DNA from: Psilocybe azurescens
Lineage: Eukaryota > Basidiomycota > Agaricomycetes > Agaricales > Agrocybaceae
Assembly: GCA_023853785.1 (NCBI GenBank)
Contig: JAJIRX010000533.1
Location: 1,156,813 to 1,220,812 of the forward strand
DNA length: 64,000 nt
Direction of reading: 5' to 3'
Below are positions 1 to 12,430 of this stretch, one piece after another. Positions within the stretch are counted from its first letter, which is position 1, and each line of letters opens with the position of its first letter. Below the pieces are notes generated by a model, which searched no databases, was not told the origin of the DNA, and saw only the letters and a program-made list of their open reading frames with translations. Both the position numbers and the translations under genes were made by a program.

Positions 1-985
1 TGTTGTACCACTACGGACGTCTTGTATGAGAAGCGTTAGCATCCGAAGTGGACCCTTGCTTTGTTGAGCTGTAATCGGTGAATTAACAACTTAATGCTAA
101 CTTGGCATCCAAATTCTTTACCTGAATCAGAGCTTTGGACACTGGCACGCCCAGAGTCTCGGTTATGATACCGCGCTGAGGAGTCAGAATCTTGAGAGCG
201 ATCCATTGACCGACGATTGCGTGATTTTTGACGGGGAGAACGAGAATGGTCATGGCCCCATGTGCCTCTTTCATAATCATGACGATAATACGGTGAAGGA
301 GTAATTGCAGATGAGTTGGAAGTTGGTGGTGGCGGATAACCAGAATAATAGTTGTTTTGACGTAGAGGCCGTTCTTCCATCTCCGGAAAGCGGGAAGGAG
401 GTTCCGCTCTTTTCTTCGGAGGAGACGGCGATCTGGTGGCTGCTGGTTGCTGCGGTGGTGGTTGCTGAGGCCTTGTCGGTACGGAAGATACAGGATGTGG
501 CGGTATATAAGACGAAGGCGGGTTGGAAGTCGCCGTCGAGCTATTTCTCGTATAGGTCGACGAAGTTGCCGTCGTTGCCGGGGAAACTTTCCGAGGAGGT
601 TTTGGAGGAATAGGTGTGCCGCGATACATTGATGAGTAGGGGCCATTTCCATGAGCAATAGGTGGCTGAGTGCTGGGGGTAGGGTCATATGTATCAATAC
701 GAAACTTGGAGGTTTGTGCGGAGAATATGTCTCCTTTTTTCGTCCTTTTCGCTTTCTTCTTCGGAGGTATTGGAACCTCTTGTCCAGGAAGAAATCGTAC
801 TGTTACGTTAGGGGGGGAGTAGCCTCGTACGTTACTATATTCTGAGGTTGTTTATCGGATGCAAAAGCGACTGCTTGTCGGATAAGAGGTCTGTCCTGAT
901 GAGGGGAGTGAGTTACAGGTGTCGGTTCTACCAGCGAAGGTTCCCCTGCATCTGAGCCCACTGGTGAAAACGTTCGTTTGGGCAC
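1..985 (-). CDS. Proline/serine-rich protein of unknown function, 3' part, cut by the window start
   Basis: I do not recognise the family. Two exon segments are visible, 122-985 and 1-68, separated by a 53-bp GT-AG intron (69-121). The reading frame is still open at base 1, so the C-terminus lies outside the window. The protein is low in complexity: Pro-rich stretches, many Ser-Pro pairs, and a Lys/Arg cluster followed by Arg-Ser repeats, which suggests a disordered, possibly nuclear protein. The upstream segment starts after an intron acceptor at about 986, so the true start codon lies further upstream. A short Met-initiated stretch near 1185 is one candidate first exon. The segments 820-985 and 122-815 are in different frames. 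They join if the G7 run at 811-817 had one more base. I am confident that it is coding and unsure of its function. Confidence 0.5.
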
Positions 986-1302
986 CTAAAAAATTGGAAG
1001 GGATTAGTTGAACCAAACTGCCACACTCAAGTTGTGTTTGCATACAGGGCGACCTAGAGAAGACTCTCGACTACTTCTACATGTGAAATACTGTCAGATC
1101 TTTCCAGTTGAGGTGCTAGAATGAAAGACGTACGAAGAATCGCTACCGGTGCGTCGTCCTCGACCAATCTCTCCATCGTAACTGTTTCGCATATTTACTA
1201 TTCCTCGATTTAGGACAAAGGGAATAAAGATTGGTAATCAGGATAGATCGAACAGTAAATTTTATAGGAAGCACCTGTTGTTGTTCGTAGCCTCGTTGAT
1301 GC

Positions 1303-1596
1303 CTACAACTTGCCCACAACAGCTATCCCGAGAGCTTGGTCGCTTACGAGAAAGGAAATTCTGAGATGTAGTTCTGGAAAGTGGACGAAAGGACGTTTTA
1401 TGAAACCAGTGTTGAATCGAAGCTCCTTGTCATGGTAGAGTATACGACAGATAGGAATACTGAGCTGCGCTTTCAGTGGACCATTCACCAATTTTCGCCG
1501 GCCTCCAACTCGAAGTATTTGGATGGGATCGAAAGAGTCAACATCATCGTTGAATCCGCCACGTGCCTTTACAGGAATTGCCTGGTTTGGTAACAA
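1303..1596 (-). CDS. Possible coding exon, unrecognised
   Basis: A 97-codon open frame with ordinary amino acid composition. It is preceded by a plausible intron acceptor near 1597 and contains a possible GTAAGC donor about two thirds of the way through. It may be a 5' exon of the Pro/Ser-rich gene to its left or a separate small gene. I recognise no domain. Around it, 986-1844 shows nothing else I can support. Confidence 0.2.
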   Translation of the reverse strand: MLPNQAIPVKARGGFNDDVDSFDPIQILRVGGRRKLVNGPLKAQLSIPICRILYHDKELRFNTGFIKRPFVHFPELHLRISFLVSDQALGIAVVGKL

Positions 1597-1844
1597 TTAG
1601 GTTTACCACGGTTTACAGCCACCGACATGTGATGCAGATGTGATGTTGGTGTGTGCCGTTTGGAGTCAAAGCTTCCCATACGGAGGAACTCTCCTCTTGA
1701 ATAAGTGCTTCTACATATAATCCTGTGGAACTCTTACAAATTACAAAAATATGTGCAATTTACTGTTTACTGCAAGGAAAAGCAACAGGCCATACTTCAT
1801 CCGACAACTATATCCAGAAGTATTTCCTGAAACGCTCGTGCTCA

Positions 1845-3027
1845 CTATTTCCCTTCTTTCTTTCCATAGACTTTCTCCGCGTTGCCAGCAAACACGGCGT
1901 CCACGAAATCTTGTTCAATGCCGAGTTCAGCCAGCGATTCTCTTGCAATCTCATACCAATCTGCAACAGAGGAAGGACTGCTTGATGAAGAAGATGGTGA
2001 AGATCCAAACAGGATACGTTGGTATCCGAATGCCTCCATAACGGGCCCGACTGATATTATATATATAAGCATAAGCAACAACGATCACGAATGCTTTGAC
2101 TCACGATACATCTTGATTCGACGTTTCCATTCCTTTATTTGCTGGGTATCGGCTGCTTCAATCGGACTTCCGGGGAATGGAGTTTGGGGAGTAGGAGCGT
2201 CCCAGGCAGGCGGGAGGAATTTGATGTAGACTTGAGGGATCAATGATAGAGCAGCAACCTGAGATTGGAAAGCAAGATAGGTAGGGTGATTCATAAGCTT
2301 GACAATAGGCAGGTCAAGATTGTGTGGAGGAGGAAGAATATTGGCTTGGGAACACAACATGAATATCAGCAAATACTAAACGACATTGAGAGATGGAAGG
2401 ACATACAAAGAACAATTGGTGGTACATGTTCTAAATCGGTGCAAGCCTTAGCGATTAGATCTTCAAAACCTTCCAATAGAGAGTCAGAGAGAGTGGCCTG
2501 AATATCAATGTCGACTGGGTGGCCACGCTGCAATGCCCATCGTAGACCGTCAACAGCGGCAGGAGCATCCCTAGTGAAGATTGTGGATAAAGAGGTGGAA
2601 GCCGTTGCCGAGGAGATTAAAGACTCGATGGCAGGATCTGGTTTTTCCAAATCAAAGGGAATTATGTAGGAGATGACCTGTGAGTCCGCAGAGCTCGACT
2701 TCAGCCTATGGCCCATAATAATGGCGTCAGACAGAGCCTAAAGAGACCAGTACGATAACAATCAACTACTCACGCAGACTGGAGTTCAGTGGCAGGAAGA
2801 GCGAGGACAATGCCCCGAAGTTTATCGCCCAAGACTTGACCAGCCTCTTTCTTCCATTGGGTATAGTTTACGTCGTTGGATACGACATTTGCATCAATGA
2901 CACTTGCTGGATGCAAGCTGCTTGGACTGGGTGGAACGGGGAAAGACTCCAAGGTACCAGTATTCGGAGGAGTGAATGCTGAGAGGGGAAGCTTAGGGAG
3001 ATCTTTAGGAAATTTACGGGGAGCCAT
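1845..3027 (-). CDS. Amidohydrolase-2 family metal-dependent hydrolase
   Basis: Exons are 2774/2776-3027, 2407-2737, 2105-2344 and 1845-2050, about 342 aa. The product resembles fungal members of the amidohydrolase-2 group (TIM-barrel hydrolases). Recognisable family stretches are PFDLEKP, GLRWALQRGHPVDIDIQ, NILPPPH, KLMNHPTY and, near the C-terminus, EAFGYQRILFGSS followed by a GN-x-x-KVYG end. Substrate unknown. The N-terminus MAPRKFPKDLPKLPLSAF is Met-initiated with no signal peptide, so it is probably cytosolic. Introns 2 (2345-2406) and 3 (2051-2104) are GT-AG and in phase. Intron 1 has the strong donor GTGAGT at 2773, but that leaves the frame one base out. It is in phase only with a GC donor two bases earlier (intron 2738-2775), or if one base is missing. 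Confidence 0.8.
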
Positions 3028-3144
3028 TGGTATACGTGTTTACAAGAAAGTAAGTGGTTGGTTACTCTTAAGAACAAAGAGGAGCGTTTCTAATCTCTTC
3101 ATCAATCACTGGCTTGATCGGGTTATGATCAATACGCAACACCA

Positions 3145-4108
3145 TCAGGGGCTTTCGCCGCCATCGCGACCATACTCTCCCTGTTGCGATCCGGACTCTG
3201 ATCCTTCCAGCTTTTCTGCCTTATGAATTGATTGCGCCCATCGTCGTGTTCGTTCGCTCTGATCAATGTCAGAGAGCTTTCATTTCAAAGGGGAATCGGA
3301 ACATACATACCCTATGTTGTTCGTCTTGGTCATTTGTCTCTTCCACGAGGAACTTGTCAAATGCCTCCATTGCATTCCATCTTTCAGTTCTGCGGCCCTG
3401 TTCTCTGCCCTGTCTCAGCCCTTCTTTCCTGCCTTTCTTCAAGCCTTCTTTCAGCCCAGCTTCGCGCCCATCTCTATATCCATCCTCGTATCCATCCTCT
3501 CTCCCGTCTTCGTAGCACTGGTCTACTACTTTCTGTACCTCGGTTGCGCGCACTCTGATTTGCTTTTCCATGCTGTTCATCATTGCTTGGTACTTCCGTA
3601 CTGTTTCCTGTGCCTTTCTCTCTGAGTATTCCAACTCTTCCATCTCCCTTCGTGCATCTGTAAGATCCTCTTCCAGCTGTCGCTTCTCTCGCTGTGATGC
3701 TTCCATTTGCATTTGATACTCCCTCGTATCTTTCTCGAGGTGCATTCGCTCGTCTTGCAGTGTATCCCTAGCAATTTCAGCGTCTTCTGCACGAGCAAGG
3801 GCTTCTCGTTCCCTGCGCTCCGCAAAGTCTGCTCTTACCGTAGCATCATTTGCTCTTCTTATCTCATGTTCCAAGTGGTCACTCGAGGAGCGCAGGAGCG
3901 CCTTCAGGTGCTTTCCATGACGCTCTTCTTCGGCGATTGCGATAGCAGTGACAATCGGTGTCCGGTGCTCGCGGCGCCGAGGAGAGTGCGATGGGCGCTT
4001 ATGCCCTTTCCTAAGGTTCTCTGTAGAACCAGATGGCATGAGGGAGGGATCTTGCAAAATGCGTAATAGCGGTGAGGGAGAATAAGTAGCTTCACGAGCT
4101 TGGGCCAT
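3145..4108 (-). CDS. Coiled-coil protein of unknown function
   Basis: Exons are 3311-4108 and 3145-3258, with a 52-bp GT-AG intron at 3259-3310, giving 303 aa. After a basic, Ser/Pro-containing N-terminus (residues 1-60) comes a long alpha-helical, heptad-like region very rich in Glu, Arg, Ala and Gln (about 60-215). This is followed by an unusual repeat of short Asp-Gly/Glu-Gly turns (EDGREDGYEDGYRDGREAG and a Lys/Arg version of it), then a charged tail. I chose the ATG at 4108 because the frame upstream of it begins only with a non-ATG codon after an intron-like TTTAG. No enzymatic motif is visible. A structural or scaffolding role is inference only. Confidence 0.65.
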
Positions 4109-5789
4109 AACGTCAACACTAAACACATGAAATGATGAGTCCCAGTTTAGCGATTGAAAGTGTCCGGGACTGACTTGGGAGACAGAAAGTCTTCTGCTTC
4201 ATGACGTAGGATGATTGGTGGAAGAGGCTTGTTATCTATGGGCATTATCACTTGCGTAGTAGATATGATGAGGGGCAGATCACAGATTATCTGTTGTGGC
4301 TCTAGTATAATTCAGGAGCCCTTAGTGTGTATAGTGGGGCCAGGTACACCTTCATCACCTCATATATCAATCTCTAGGCATTTGTCCGCGTCGGGAACTC
4401 GTGTAAGGCTTATTTTTGACTGGGCACCCAAATTACAAAAACGTGCAGATCATAAACTGTACACGCCTTCGCCTCACGCCTGAGGCCTTATATCACGTGT
4501 ATGAAAAATCTAGAGAGACTAAGGCGGGCGAGCATCCCTTCACGCTTGGAAGTCATGTTAGTTGGATACGAGTCAAGCATCTCGACTGACCCTTCAATGT
4601 ATATGATTTACAGCGGTTATTTGTTCTGACTCAGCGACATGGATCATCGATATTCAAATTAAAAACAGAACCTGCCAGCTAGTGAGCCTGACAATTACAA
4701 AGGGGCTCATGCATATGTACTATTGAGATGAAACGTACCCACCAAGGCAGTGACCATCACTGATTCCGGGCAGTATCAGAGCGTCGCGACTCGCGCGTGG
4801 TTGAAGTTGACAACCTGTAGATATCGACTAATGAAGTCGAGCAATCGAAGCAGTGAGATCTTGTCACGTTTCTCTACTACGCTAAACGACGTATAAGAAA
4901 TGTTATAAAGCCTCGATAACGAACCTGAACCAAAAGGCCTTGGAAGACGGGATTTCGGCACGAATCAGGATATAAATATTACAAAAGCAACGGAAATGTC
5001 TAATATTCTAGTGTAAAAGCTAAAGCGCTAAACACTGATAATCTGTGTATCGACTGAGCTCAGATGGCCAACAGATGGCACGGGTGAATATGTAGTTCCG
5101 TTTGAACTGCGTTGTGAATCTCAAGTGACTGTCCGCGTGGACCTTGTTTTCTATTTTCAATCGTGATCGCTTAATATAACGTAGTAGTGTTCTATTTATA
5201 GCACCGACCATATTCAAGAAGCTACCCCAGAGATCCCCATGGCTTGGCGTTGTCTATGTCGACTGGATAGGGCAGGTAAATCGTGAAGACGTCCACCAGA
5301 GAACGGTTCTCTTTCTATACAAGATAAGGCCGTGAATCTTCTGTTGTTGCGGTGTTGCACAGTACGTTACTTAGTACTTGGAGAACATCGAGGGCTTCAA
5401 GTCCGACAACAATCATTCATACAGTATGATGTGAACTACTAGTCCCATGGCGAGAAGATCTTTTAATTTGGCATGTGGCCTTCAGGTCACGATGCCCGTA
5501 AATTCTGGCGGAGGAACTGTCGCTACGAACCTCGCCACAAGACTGGCAGAAATGTCATTGGTGCGGAAACCGTTTGAGTTTGCCAAAGCGAGCTCTTGAG
5601 ATGCCTTTTCACCGCTGTTGACATAATTAGACCATGGGATTCTGTTTTACCTGAGATCCAGAAATTTCAGTAATCCCACGGAAACAATCGCATGATTTTG
5701 AGTATCAGTTAAATAGACGAGTGCTTAACTCCTTAGGCACAGGGTTGTTCTCAGCAGAGTTCTCTTATAGGGGGCCAGTCCTCTTCACC
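4109..5789. other. Gene-poor spacer, about 1.7 kb
   Basis: I see no convincing gene. The longest frame (90 codons, plus strand, 4211-4483) has no recognisable domain and atypical composition. The stretch probably contains promoters for the flanking divergent genes. Confidence 0.5.
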
Positions 5790-7205
5790 ATGCACTCTCT
5801 TGCCATTGCGTCTGCTTTTATTGCACTTTTTGGGGGGCGATCCATGCTGCGCCAACAAACTTGCAAACACGCAGTGTAACGTCCATTTCCTCCACAGAAT
5901 TATCCGGATTTGCACCCTTTACGCAATTTGCGCGAGCCGCATATTGTCCCACAAGTAAACTCCAGAATTGGTCTTGCGGAGGTGAGTACTCGGGTGTTGA
6001 TAATATAGCTGTAGGCCGCGGACAGGAAAAGTGACTAATGGATATCATATCAAGATGCATGCAAAGCGAACTCGGATTTCCAACCCACGCTTGTCGGAGG
6101 CGACGGAAATGCCATTCAAATATGTAACCCCCTACAAAATAATGAGCTCTGCGAGCATAAACTGATAGCAGGCAAATTGTCAGATTTTGTTGGATTTTCA
6201 CCGTCGCAGAATAGTATAATCGTGGCGCACGAAGGAACTGATCCAACCCAATTGTAAGCGCCTATTAATGTAAGCGATACATGCACTGTTATTGACCTCC
6301 TCTCCTTAGGCTGTCTGATTTGACAGACGTTGATATCTTGATGGGAAGCCTGGACTCAACTCTTTTCCCGGGTGTATCATCTTCTGTGCAGGTCCACGCT
6401 GGGTTCCGTGATGAACACGCAAAAACCGCCAGTACGATTCTAAAGGAGGTCCAGCGACTCATGTCAGTAAAGAACACAAATAATGTTGCAATTGTAAGTC
6501 CTTCGGCCTCCTAGTACCTATTTACTTTGGAGTGCAGTCTTCTCAGTGAGTGGTGTCTCTTATCTGTTTATCTTAGGTTGGACACTCTCTAGGAGGCGCA
6601 CTCTCGGAGCTTGATTCGTTATTCTTGACTTTGAATCTTCCTTCATCTACCTCTATAAAGGCTGTTACATACGGCACTCCTCGAGTTGGAAATCCAGCAT
6701 TCGCACAACTCATTGACTCTAAGGTTCGTGGACATTTTTGTGTTGCCTTTCGAAGCAGCCATTGAGGGTTGTTGCAGGTTCCAAACTTCAAGAGAATAAA
6801 CAATGAAGACGGTGAGTATTACATGACAGGCTCCACGGAAGAGCCGCTAACATTGTAAATCCAGATATTGTTCCTATCGTCCCTGGAAGATTTTTAGGCT
6901 TTGCTCACCCTCATGGAGAAGTGCATATCCTTTCCCCGGGAAATGCGGTATCTTGTCCTGGTGAGTGTAGACAAGGTAATATAAAAATTGAAATGATTTT
7001 TAACATTGTTCAATATAGGCGATGACGATGCGACTGATTCACAATGCCAGATTCAGTCCGTTCCCAATGTTCTCGTGGGCAACATTCTGAACCACGTACG
7101 TGCTTGAACCCCTGAATGAACGAACGGTTCGGTATTAATCAGTTGAACAATGATTAGTTGGGACCATATGAAGGAATCAACATCGGCACAATATTTTGCA
7201 CTTGA
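5790..7205 (+). CDS. Secreted class 3 lipase (alpha/beta hydrolase)
   Basis: Nine exons: 5790-5981, 6055-6123, 6184-6253, 6310-6493, 6577-6723, 6778-6811, 6865-6960, 7019-7095, 7158-7205, about 305 aa. Fungal lipase_3 enzymes hydrolyse acylglycerols outside the cell. Seen in the translation: a hydrophobic signal-like start (MHSLAIASAFIALFGG), the family block TSKLQNWSCG, the nucleophile motif VGHSLGGALSEL, TYGTPRVGNPAF, the catalytic Asp in NNEDDIVP and the catalytic His in HPHGEVH. All later introns are GT-AG and in phase. The signal peptide frame and the mature frame do not join: the G6 run at 5832-5837 needs one more G, and with that base the model is exactly 306 codons. It is either a base-call error or a lipase without secretion. 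Confidence 0.9.
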
Positions 7206-7436
7206 TTTTGATGAGCCTGGTAACCAAGAGCATAATTCCGTCTTCGATTGAATATATATATAAGACGACTTGAACAACTTGTGGGTCCCTGTTTGTACAA
7301 CCCAAACTTTCTTCAAACTCCGATGTATTCCCAAGCTGGGGCAATCTGCAACTTAAGTAGTTCGTCCATCGTATTCCTACACCCAGTTCTTCTACAAGAC
7401 AACCTTTCGACATTGCGAAGCCACAAGATTGGCGGG

Positions 7437-8891
7437 ATGCTAAACAGAGAAACCAGCTTTCCTTCTACTGTGGAGGAACAGGGGAGTGACACACCTTTTG
7501 TAGTCGACATATCAAAGACCGAGGCTAGTGATAGTATTCAAAGTCACCTTTCAACAATGACTTCGTCTACGCGTCTCAGAATACACCCCAGCGCAGGTGT
7601 AGGGGAAGTGGTAGCGCTTCCCGACTTAGGGCTTCCTTCATCTGACGGTCATGGCCATATGCGAAGGATTTGGGCGTCCTTACTGGGCGACTCTAACCGT
7701 ATCCCTCTTTCTATACAGTTATTGCGCCAAGAAAACACCTGGGCGTCATCCATGGCACATTGTGTCTGTATTTTGTATTGCCTTCTGAGTTGTTTAATCG
7801 CGATTGCCCATCTATACACAAACATCTTCAATCCTGCAATGCACACTATGGCAATGGCCAAATCGTTTGGAGCCGGTAGTTAGATTTACGGTGGTTTCTC
7901 CCCCGATTGCTCTGATATCTATGCTAGGAAATATACCTGCAAGCGTTGCTATCGCCCACTACTTGACAAGATCTTTGGTGACATCAACATCATTGGAGCC
8001 TTTTGTGCTGGGAAGGCCATCGACAGCGGAATCGAATATAACCATATGCGCTTGGCTTCCGGATTCGAAGTTACGTGATTTCGAGGTGTGGATGGAAAGT
8101 TGGCAAGGTAATGCTTCGAACATGTATTTCTGAATCACCTGATGAGAGTGATGACCAGGATCTGTATCGCTCTTGGTTACGACAACCGATACAGTGTCTT
8201 CTTCGTCGCACAGAAAGCTCTTGAAAGTGATACGACAGCTGGCTGCTAAACCGTCAATGACGGGCGCTTCTATTCACCTTCTTCACCTTAAAGAACACAG
8301 TGTGGGATCACCAAACCTATATCTTAACTTGGCTCGCCTTTTTGCATCTACAGACTGGGTTTTGATCATTCCCGGAGAGCTAGATAGCCCTGTTCCTCAA
8401 AGATTAGACGATATTGTATCTTCAAGAACAAAAACAATTGCAAGGGAATATGTGCTGGCATCCGGAATCCAATCATACCCTTTTCCTGAACTGTCTCCTC
8501 TTTTGATATATAGGGATCGTGATTTTTGGTGCACGGAGCGAATAATGACCGGAACATCGCGAAGACCAGATTGGGATGAATGTCTCTGGCAATTGAACCT
8601 CGAAACGGCAGGAGCTATACAAGGCTTGGATGTGTCGATGGTGACATCAAAAGATGACAGGAATCTCGTTTCAGAGGTTTGTTTCGCTATCGAGGTTGAA
8701 CAAAACTGATACTTGAATAGGATGCCACTCGCCAGAGATTGCTACCCAAGTATCGCTGTGAAATATGCGACAGAGTAATCAGACAGACGTTGATAGTGCG
8801 GGCACGGAATTGGCACTGGAATACAGAGTTGGACTGGGTGAAGGGTTTCTGCAGCAAAGTAGGGCGCAACCGTCGTTTACATGCTTGCTGA
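7437..8891 (+). CDS. Putative type II membrane glycosyltransferase (LARGE/GT49-like)
   Basis: Exons 7437-7875, 7928-8107, 8195-8676 and 8721-8891 give 423 aa. A hydrophobic segment of about 20 residues (CILYCLLSCLIAIAHLY) lies 100-125 residues in, as expected for a Golgi type II anchor with a lumenal C-terminal domain. The lumenal part contains NLYLNLARLFASTDWVL, SPLLIYRDRDFWCTERI and DWDECLWQLNLE, which resemble fungal proteins annotated as LARGE-like nucleotide-sugar transferases, and a basic Cys-containing tail (YRCEICDRVIRQ). I do not see a clear DxD motif, so activity is uncertain. Start: ATG at 7437 is assumed; 7323 is an in-frame alternative. It converges on the checkpoint gene, with only 73 bp between the stop codons. 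Confidence 0.6.
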
Positions 8892-8964
8892 TCGATTTTA
8901 TCCAACCATTTGGCAGAGTGTCGACAGAAAACGAGAATGTTGACACTTGCGAATAGAAAGCAGA

Positions 8965-11900
8965 TCACCTATCCCCGCCAATGAGCCTCGCCTCCATCTC
9001 CTCTTCGTCGGTCGCACTTGCATCATGGGGCTCTGTCTGAAATGCCGCCCAGACGCTGTCTCCCTCAGGGCCATCTACCACTACTTCTAATATATCCCTG
9101 GCTATTTCTAAAAAGTATTTCATTAAAAAAATGACTACAAAAAGACGGTAAAGAAATAACATACCACTAAGAAATTCAAGCTCATGTCGTATCTCTGTTT
9201 CAATCCAACTAGGTGGGTCGCAATAGCTTAATCTGCCAAATGAAACGACGAATGCGTGACTTATATTGTTAAAAGGGCGGTGAGGGGCATGTTGGAGCTT
9301 GTAGCGAAGATTAAGGCATGGCTCAATCCCAAATATAAGGTGATATAGCAGAAAAGTAGTCTGGTTGAGGGCCCGTACAAAACTTAGAAGTATGAGACAG
9401 TCAATGTGCAGGCACCGGAATTGAGGAATAAATGGACTTACGACGTCGTAGTTTCGGCAGAAGAGGCAAGTGACTCATCTTCTTCCCATAAGGACGTGGT
9501 GAGATGTGATATATACAAGACTAGTGAGGGTATCAAAACATTTGAACCCACAAGGACAGCACATGCATCGGGGTTGGTGACGGATAGTTGCGCCAAAAAC
9601 ATGAGAATGTATATTTTGAAATTCTAAACGCGAAAAGCTTGAGATCAGGCTAATCTGTACATATCTCGACAAAACTCACTGCCGTGGGCGCCCTATTAAA
9701 ATCGATCAGGAGGGAGCATAGTCTTTCAATAAAAGGATTCTTGATCGGTTCTTCTTCTCCGCGCTCTTTGCCCGTGAACGTCGCCATTCCAAGAATTGCC
9801 CTAAACATATTATGATCTAATGGAAAGTAGAAATAAAGTGTGAAGTAAGGAACATTCACATTGACATACGTGTAGAGAGGAGGACAAGGAGCATAGCTGC
9901 TCTCTCTAGCAACCAGGTAGGCTGCGCAGTGTGAAGTATCAAAAACAAGGCGCTGTGGTTCTGAGCAAAGGCTTCGATTCTACCAAAAGAATTGAATAGA
10001 ATAATTAACGCAAAAGACGGCCAAACTTACTTATTGCCAAATTCTTGAGGTACTTGAAAACAAAGGAGCTGTAGAAGAGATATAGACTCCAGTGCAATTT
10101 CATCCGGTTGTGTATGAACTTTCGTTGGCTCTAAGTTCTCGAGAATGACTTTACAAATGATGTCTACGACGGATAGCTCATCACCTGATAATGTAGTATG
10201 TGAAGACAATAATATGGAGTGGAACATTGGCAAAGATAAGAGCAATCCCCCTATCAAGTTCATTAAGATGGCCAGAGAATGGAGCTATTGTGTTCGGGTT
10301 ATTTAAACGGGCGTTCTTGATGTGAATGCGACTCACCTGTTGAGACTCCCGAAGTGCCTCTAAAAGAGATAATAACGAACTGCATACGATTTCAACGGAT
10401 GATCGTAAATCTTCCACTCTGGCTGCATTTGAAATAACTGCCAGGATTCGTGAACAGGAAGTCGTGTAGTCCTGAGGGCTTTTCGTGTATTCTGAGCAGC
10501 CGAGAAGTTGCTGAAATGTAACCTGCCCGGTTGATGAATGGCAGTGAGTCAGAATGATACGGCAAAGCTGACCAGCGTTATGGTCAAAAAGACGTTCTTA
10601 TATTTGAATTAGGAAGCTCCATACCTCTACCTTCCAGTTAATCGCCTGGAAAGTTTCTGTTTCTTCCACCAATGCATCTTCGTCGTTCTCCGTTGGTACT
10701 ATATCCATATCTTCACTGTTCATTTGAGAGAAATCAGAAGCGGAAGATCCCATGAATGCAGGGATCCTGTCAATGTCTGCAATTCGAGGTATAGCTTGAG
10801 GTGTGAGATCAGCCGGGCCCATTATTGACTGAGAAGCATATGAAATTGCTGGCACTTCGCCGCCAAAGATAGTGAAATCGTTATCTGCCTTCTTTTCCCC
10901 CTTATCTGACTTTCTTGAAGGAGAAAATACCGGTGTCGAGGTTTCGAATGCATTTTGAAACCCAGGAAGATTGCGTACTTTCTCGGGAGACTTACGAGGG
11001 TATTTACTAGGAGATAGTTTGGAGGGGATAGGCAAACGAGGAGCCCGAACGGGAGTCTCATCTGCCGTTCTCCTAGAGCCATGAGCCTGGGATGCGCCTC
11101 GAGTCCAAGCGCTCGTTATTGGGGGTACTGAAAGTGGGGTCGAGGGAAAGTCTCGACTAACTTTTTTCGCGCGAATTGAACTTGGTAGTTTGCGCATTGA
11201 GGAATCTAGTTCATGTTGCTTTACAAATAATGTTAAACGGACAAGAAAATGAATTGAAAATACGCATATCCTAACCTTAAAGAGCATCTGCGATCGCAGA
11301 CGCTCCAGTTCATCCTTCATGTCTTTCTGCATTTGAGTTTGCTTCATTTCGACCTTCTCCTTCTCTGTTTTCAGTTGTAATAACTGGGCTGCGTGGTTTT
11401 GAGAGGCCTGACCATTCGATCAGTATCCGAGCAACAAGTGCATAAATACACAACAGACCTTTTCTATATTTTTCCTTAGAATACTCACTTCTCCTTCTTT
11501 GGCCAGCTTAGTATCAATGGCTGCCTTTAAAGATGATTGCATTTTAGAATTCTCTTCGCGCATCTAGAGGATAGTTCAATTGATTTTGGACAATTTCGTG
11601 CAGCGAAGTGGAAAGCCAACCTCGTCCAACTTCTTCTGTAATTCCATCATTTGCGCTTTAAGGAGGTTTGTATCGTTGTTTCCTTGAATATGACCCGGAC
11701 GTTCTTGAAGTCTACTATTTTCATTGTGAAAAGACGGTTTCTGCCGTACATTTGGAGAGATGGCTTGACGAGAGGTATAAGGTCGCGAACCGGATGCATG
11801 AACATCGGAAATTCGAGAGTGCGAAGTAATTGTTTGCATAGAATCATTTCTATGGTGTATTACCTGACCTCTATCTGTTTGGGGATCCATTCGGCCACCA

Positions 11901-12166
11901 ATGCCATATGAACCGTCGCCCCGCAAAGATATTTCTGGCAAATCATCGTCTACATCAATAGACGATATGTTAGCCCCAATCCCAGGAGTCCATCCAGTGG
12001 TTGTTTTATGGCGCTTGTTGAAGTGTCCCTCTGGTACAACTGGCGTTATTATGGTGTGAGGAGTGTCCGGTCGGTGCAAATATTTCTGTTCCTCCTGATC
12101 AAGTAAAGCCAAAGCTTGATCATCCAAGACAATATCGTCAAATCCATAGTCATCAGAATCGGCCAT
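8965..12166 (-). CDS. ATRIP/Rad26/UvsD-like DNA-damage checkpoint protein
   Basis: Eleven exons: 11621-12166, 11459-11563, 11276-11407, 10625-11218, 10337-10567, 10031-10284, 9872-9979, 9680-9800, 9442-9623, 9165-9382, 8965-9107, in frame throughout, 877 aa. ATRIP-type proteins partner the ATR kinase and bring it to RPA-coated single-stranded DNA. Seen: an acidic N-terminus (DDYGFDDIVLDDQALALLD) like the RPA-binding segment; a coiled coil of about 100 residues spanning exons 1-4 (KLAKEGEVSILRKNIEK and KDELERLRSQM); a Ser/Pro-rich linker; then a helical-repeat C-terminal half ending in PEGDSVWAAFQTE and an acidic tail. Assignment rests on this architecture and on resemblance to basidiomycete Rad26-like proteins. 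It is divergently arranged with UPF2 (264 bp apart). Confidence 0.7.
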
Positions 12167-12430
12167 GGGGGTAACTTGGGGGCTATAAGTAGTGAAGTAA
12201 CATGAATTTAAGTCTATAAAGTGGACGCGATAGAACAAGCTTTCAGTTCACAAAAATACTTGGCACATAGCTGACATAATAGAGTGGTTCCCTTTCGGCT
12301 GCACAAAATGAGTAAATGACTCCGTGATAGCACCTCTGTGTACTACGCTTATGTCAATCACCTAAATCTTGGATACAATTTTTTGGTTGAAGATCGCTTC
12401 ATAAATCACACACACCGTCAGGATATACCC

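Noticed and set aside
4211..4483. 90-codon plus-strand frame in the 4-6 kb spacer
   Set aside because: No recognisable domain, no splice context and atypical composition; best seen as chance.
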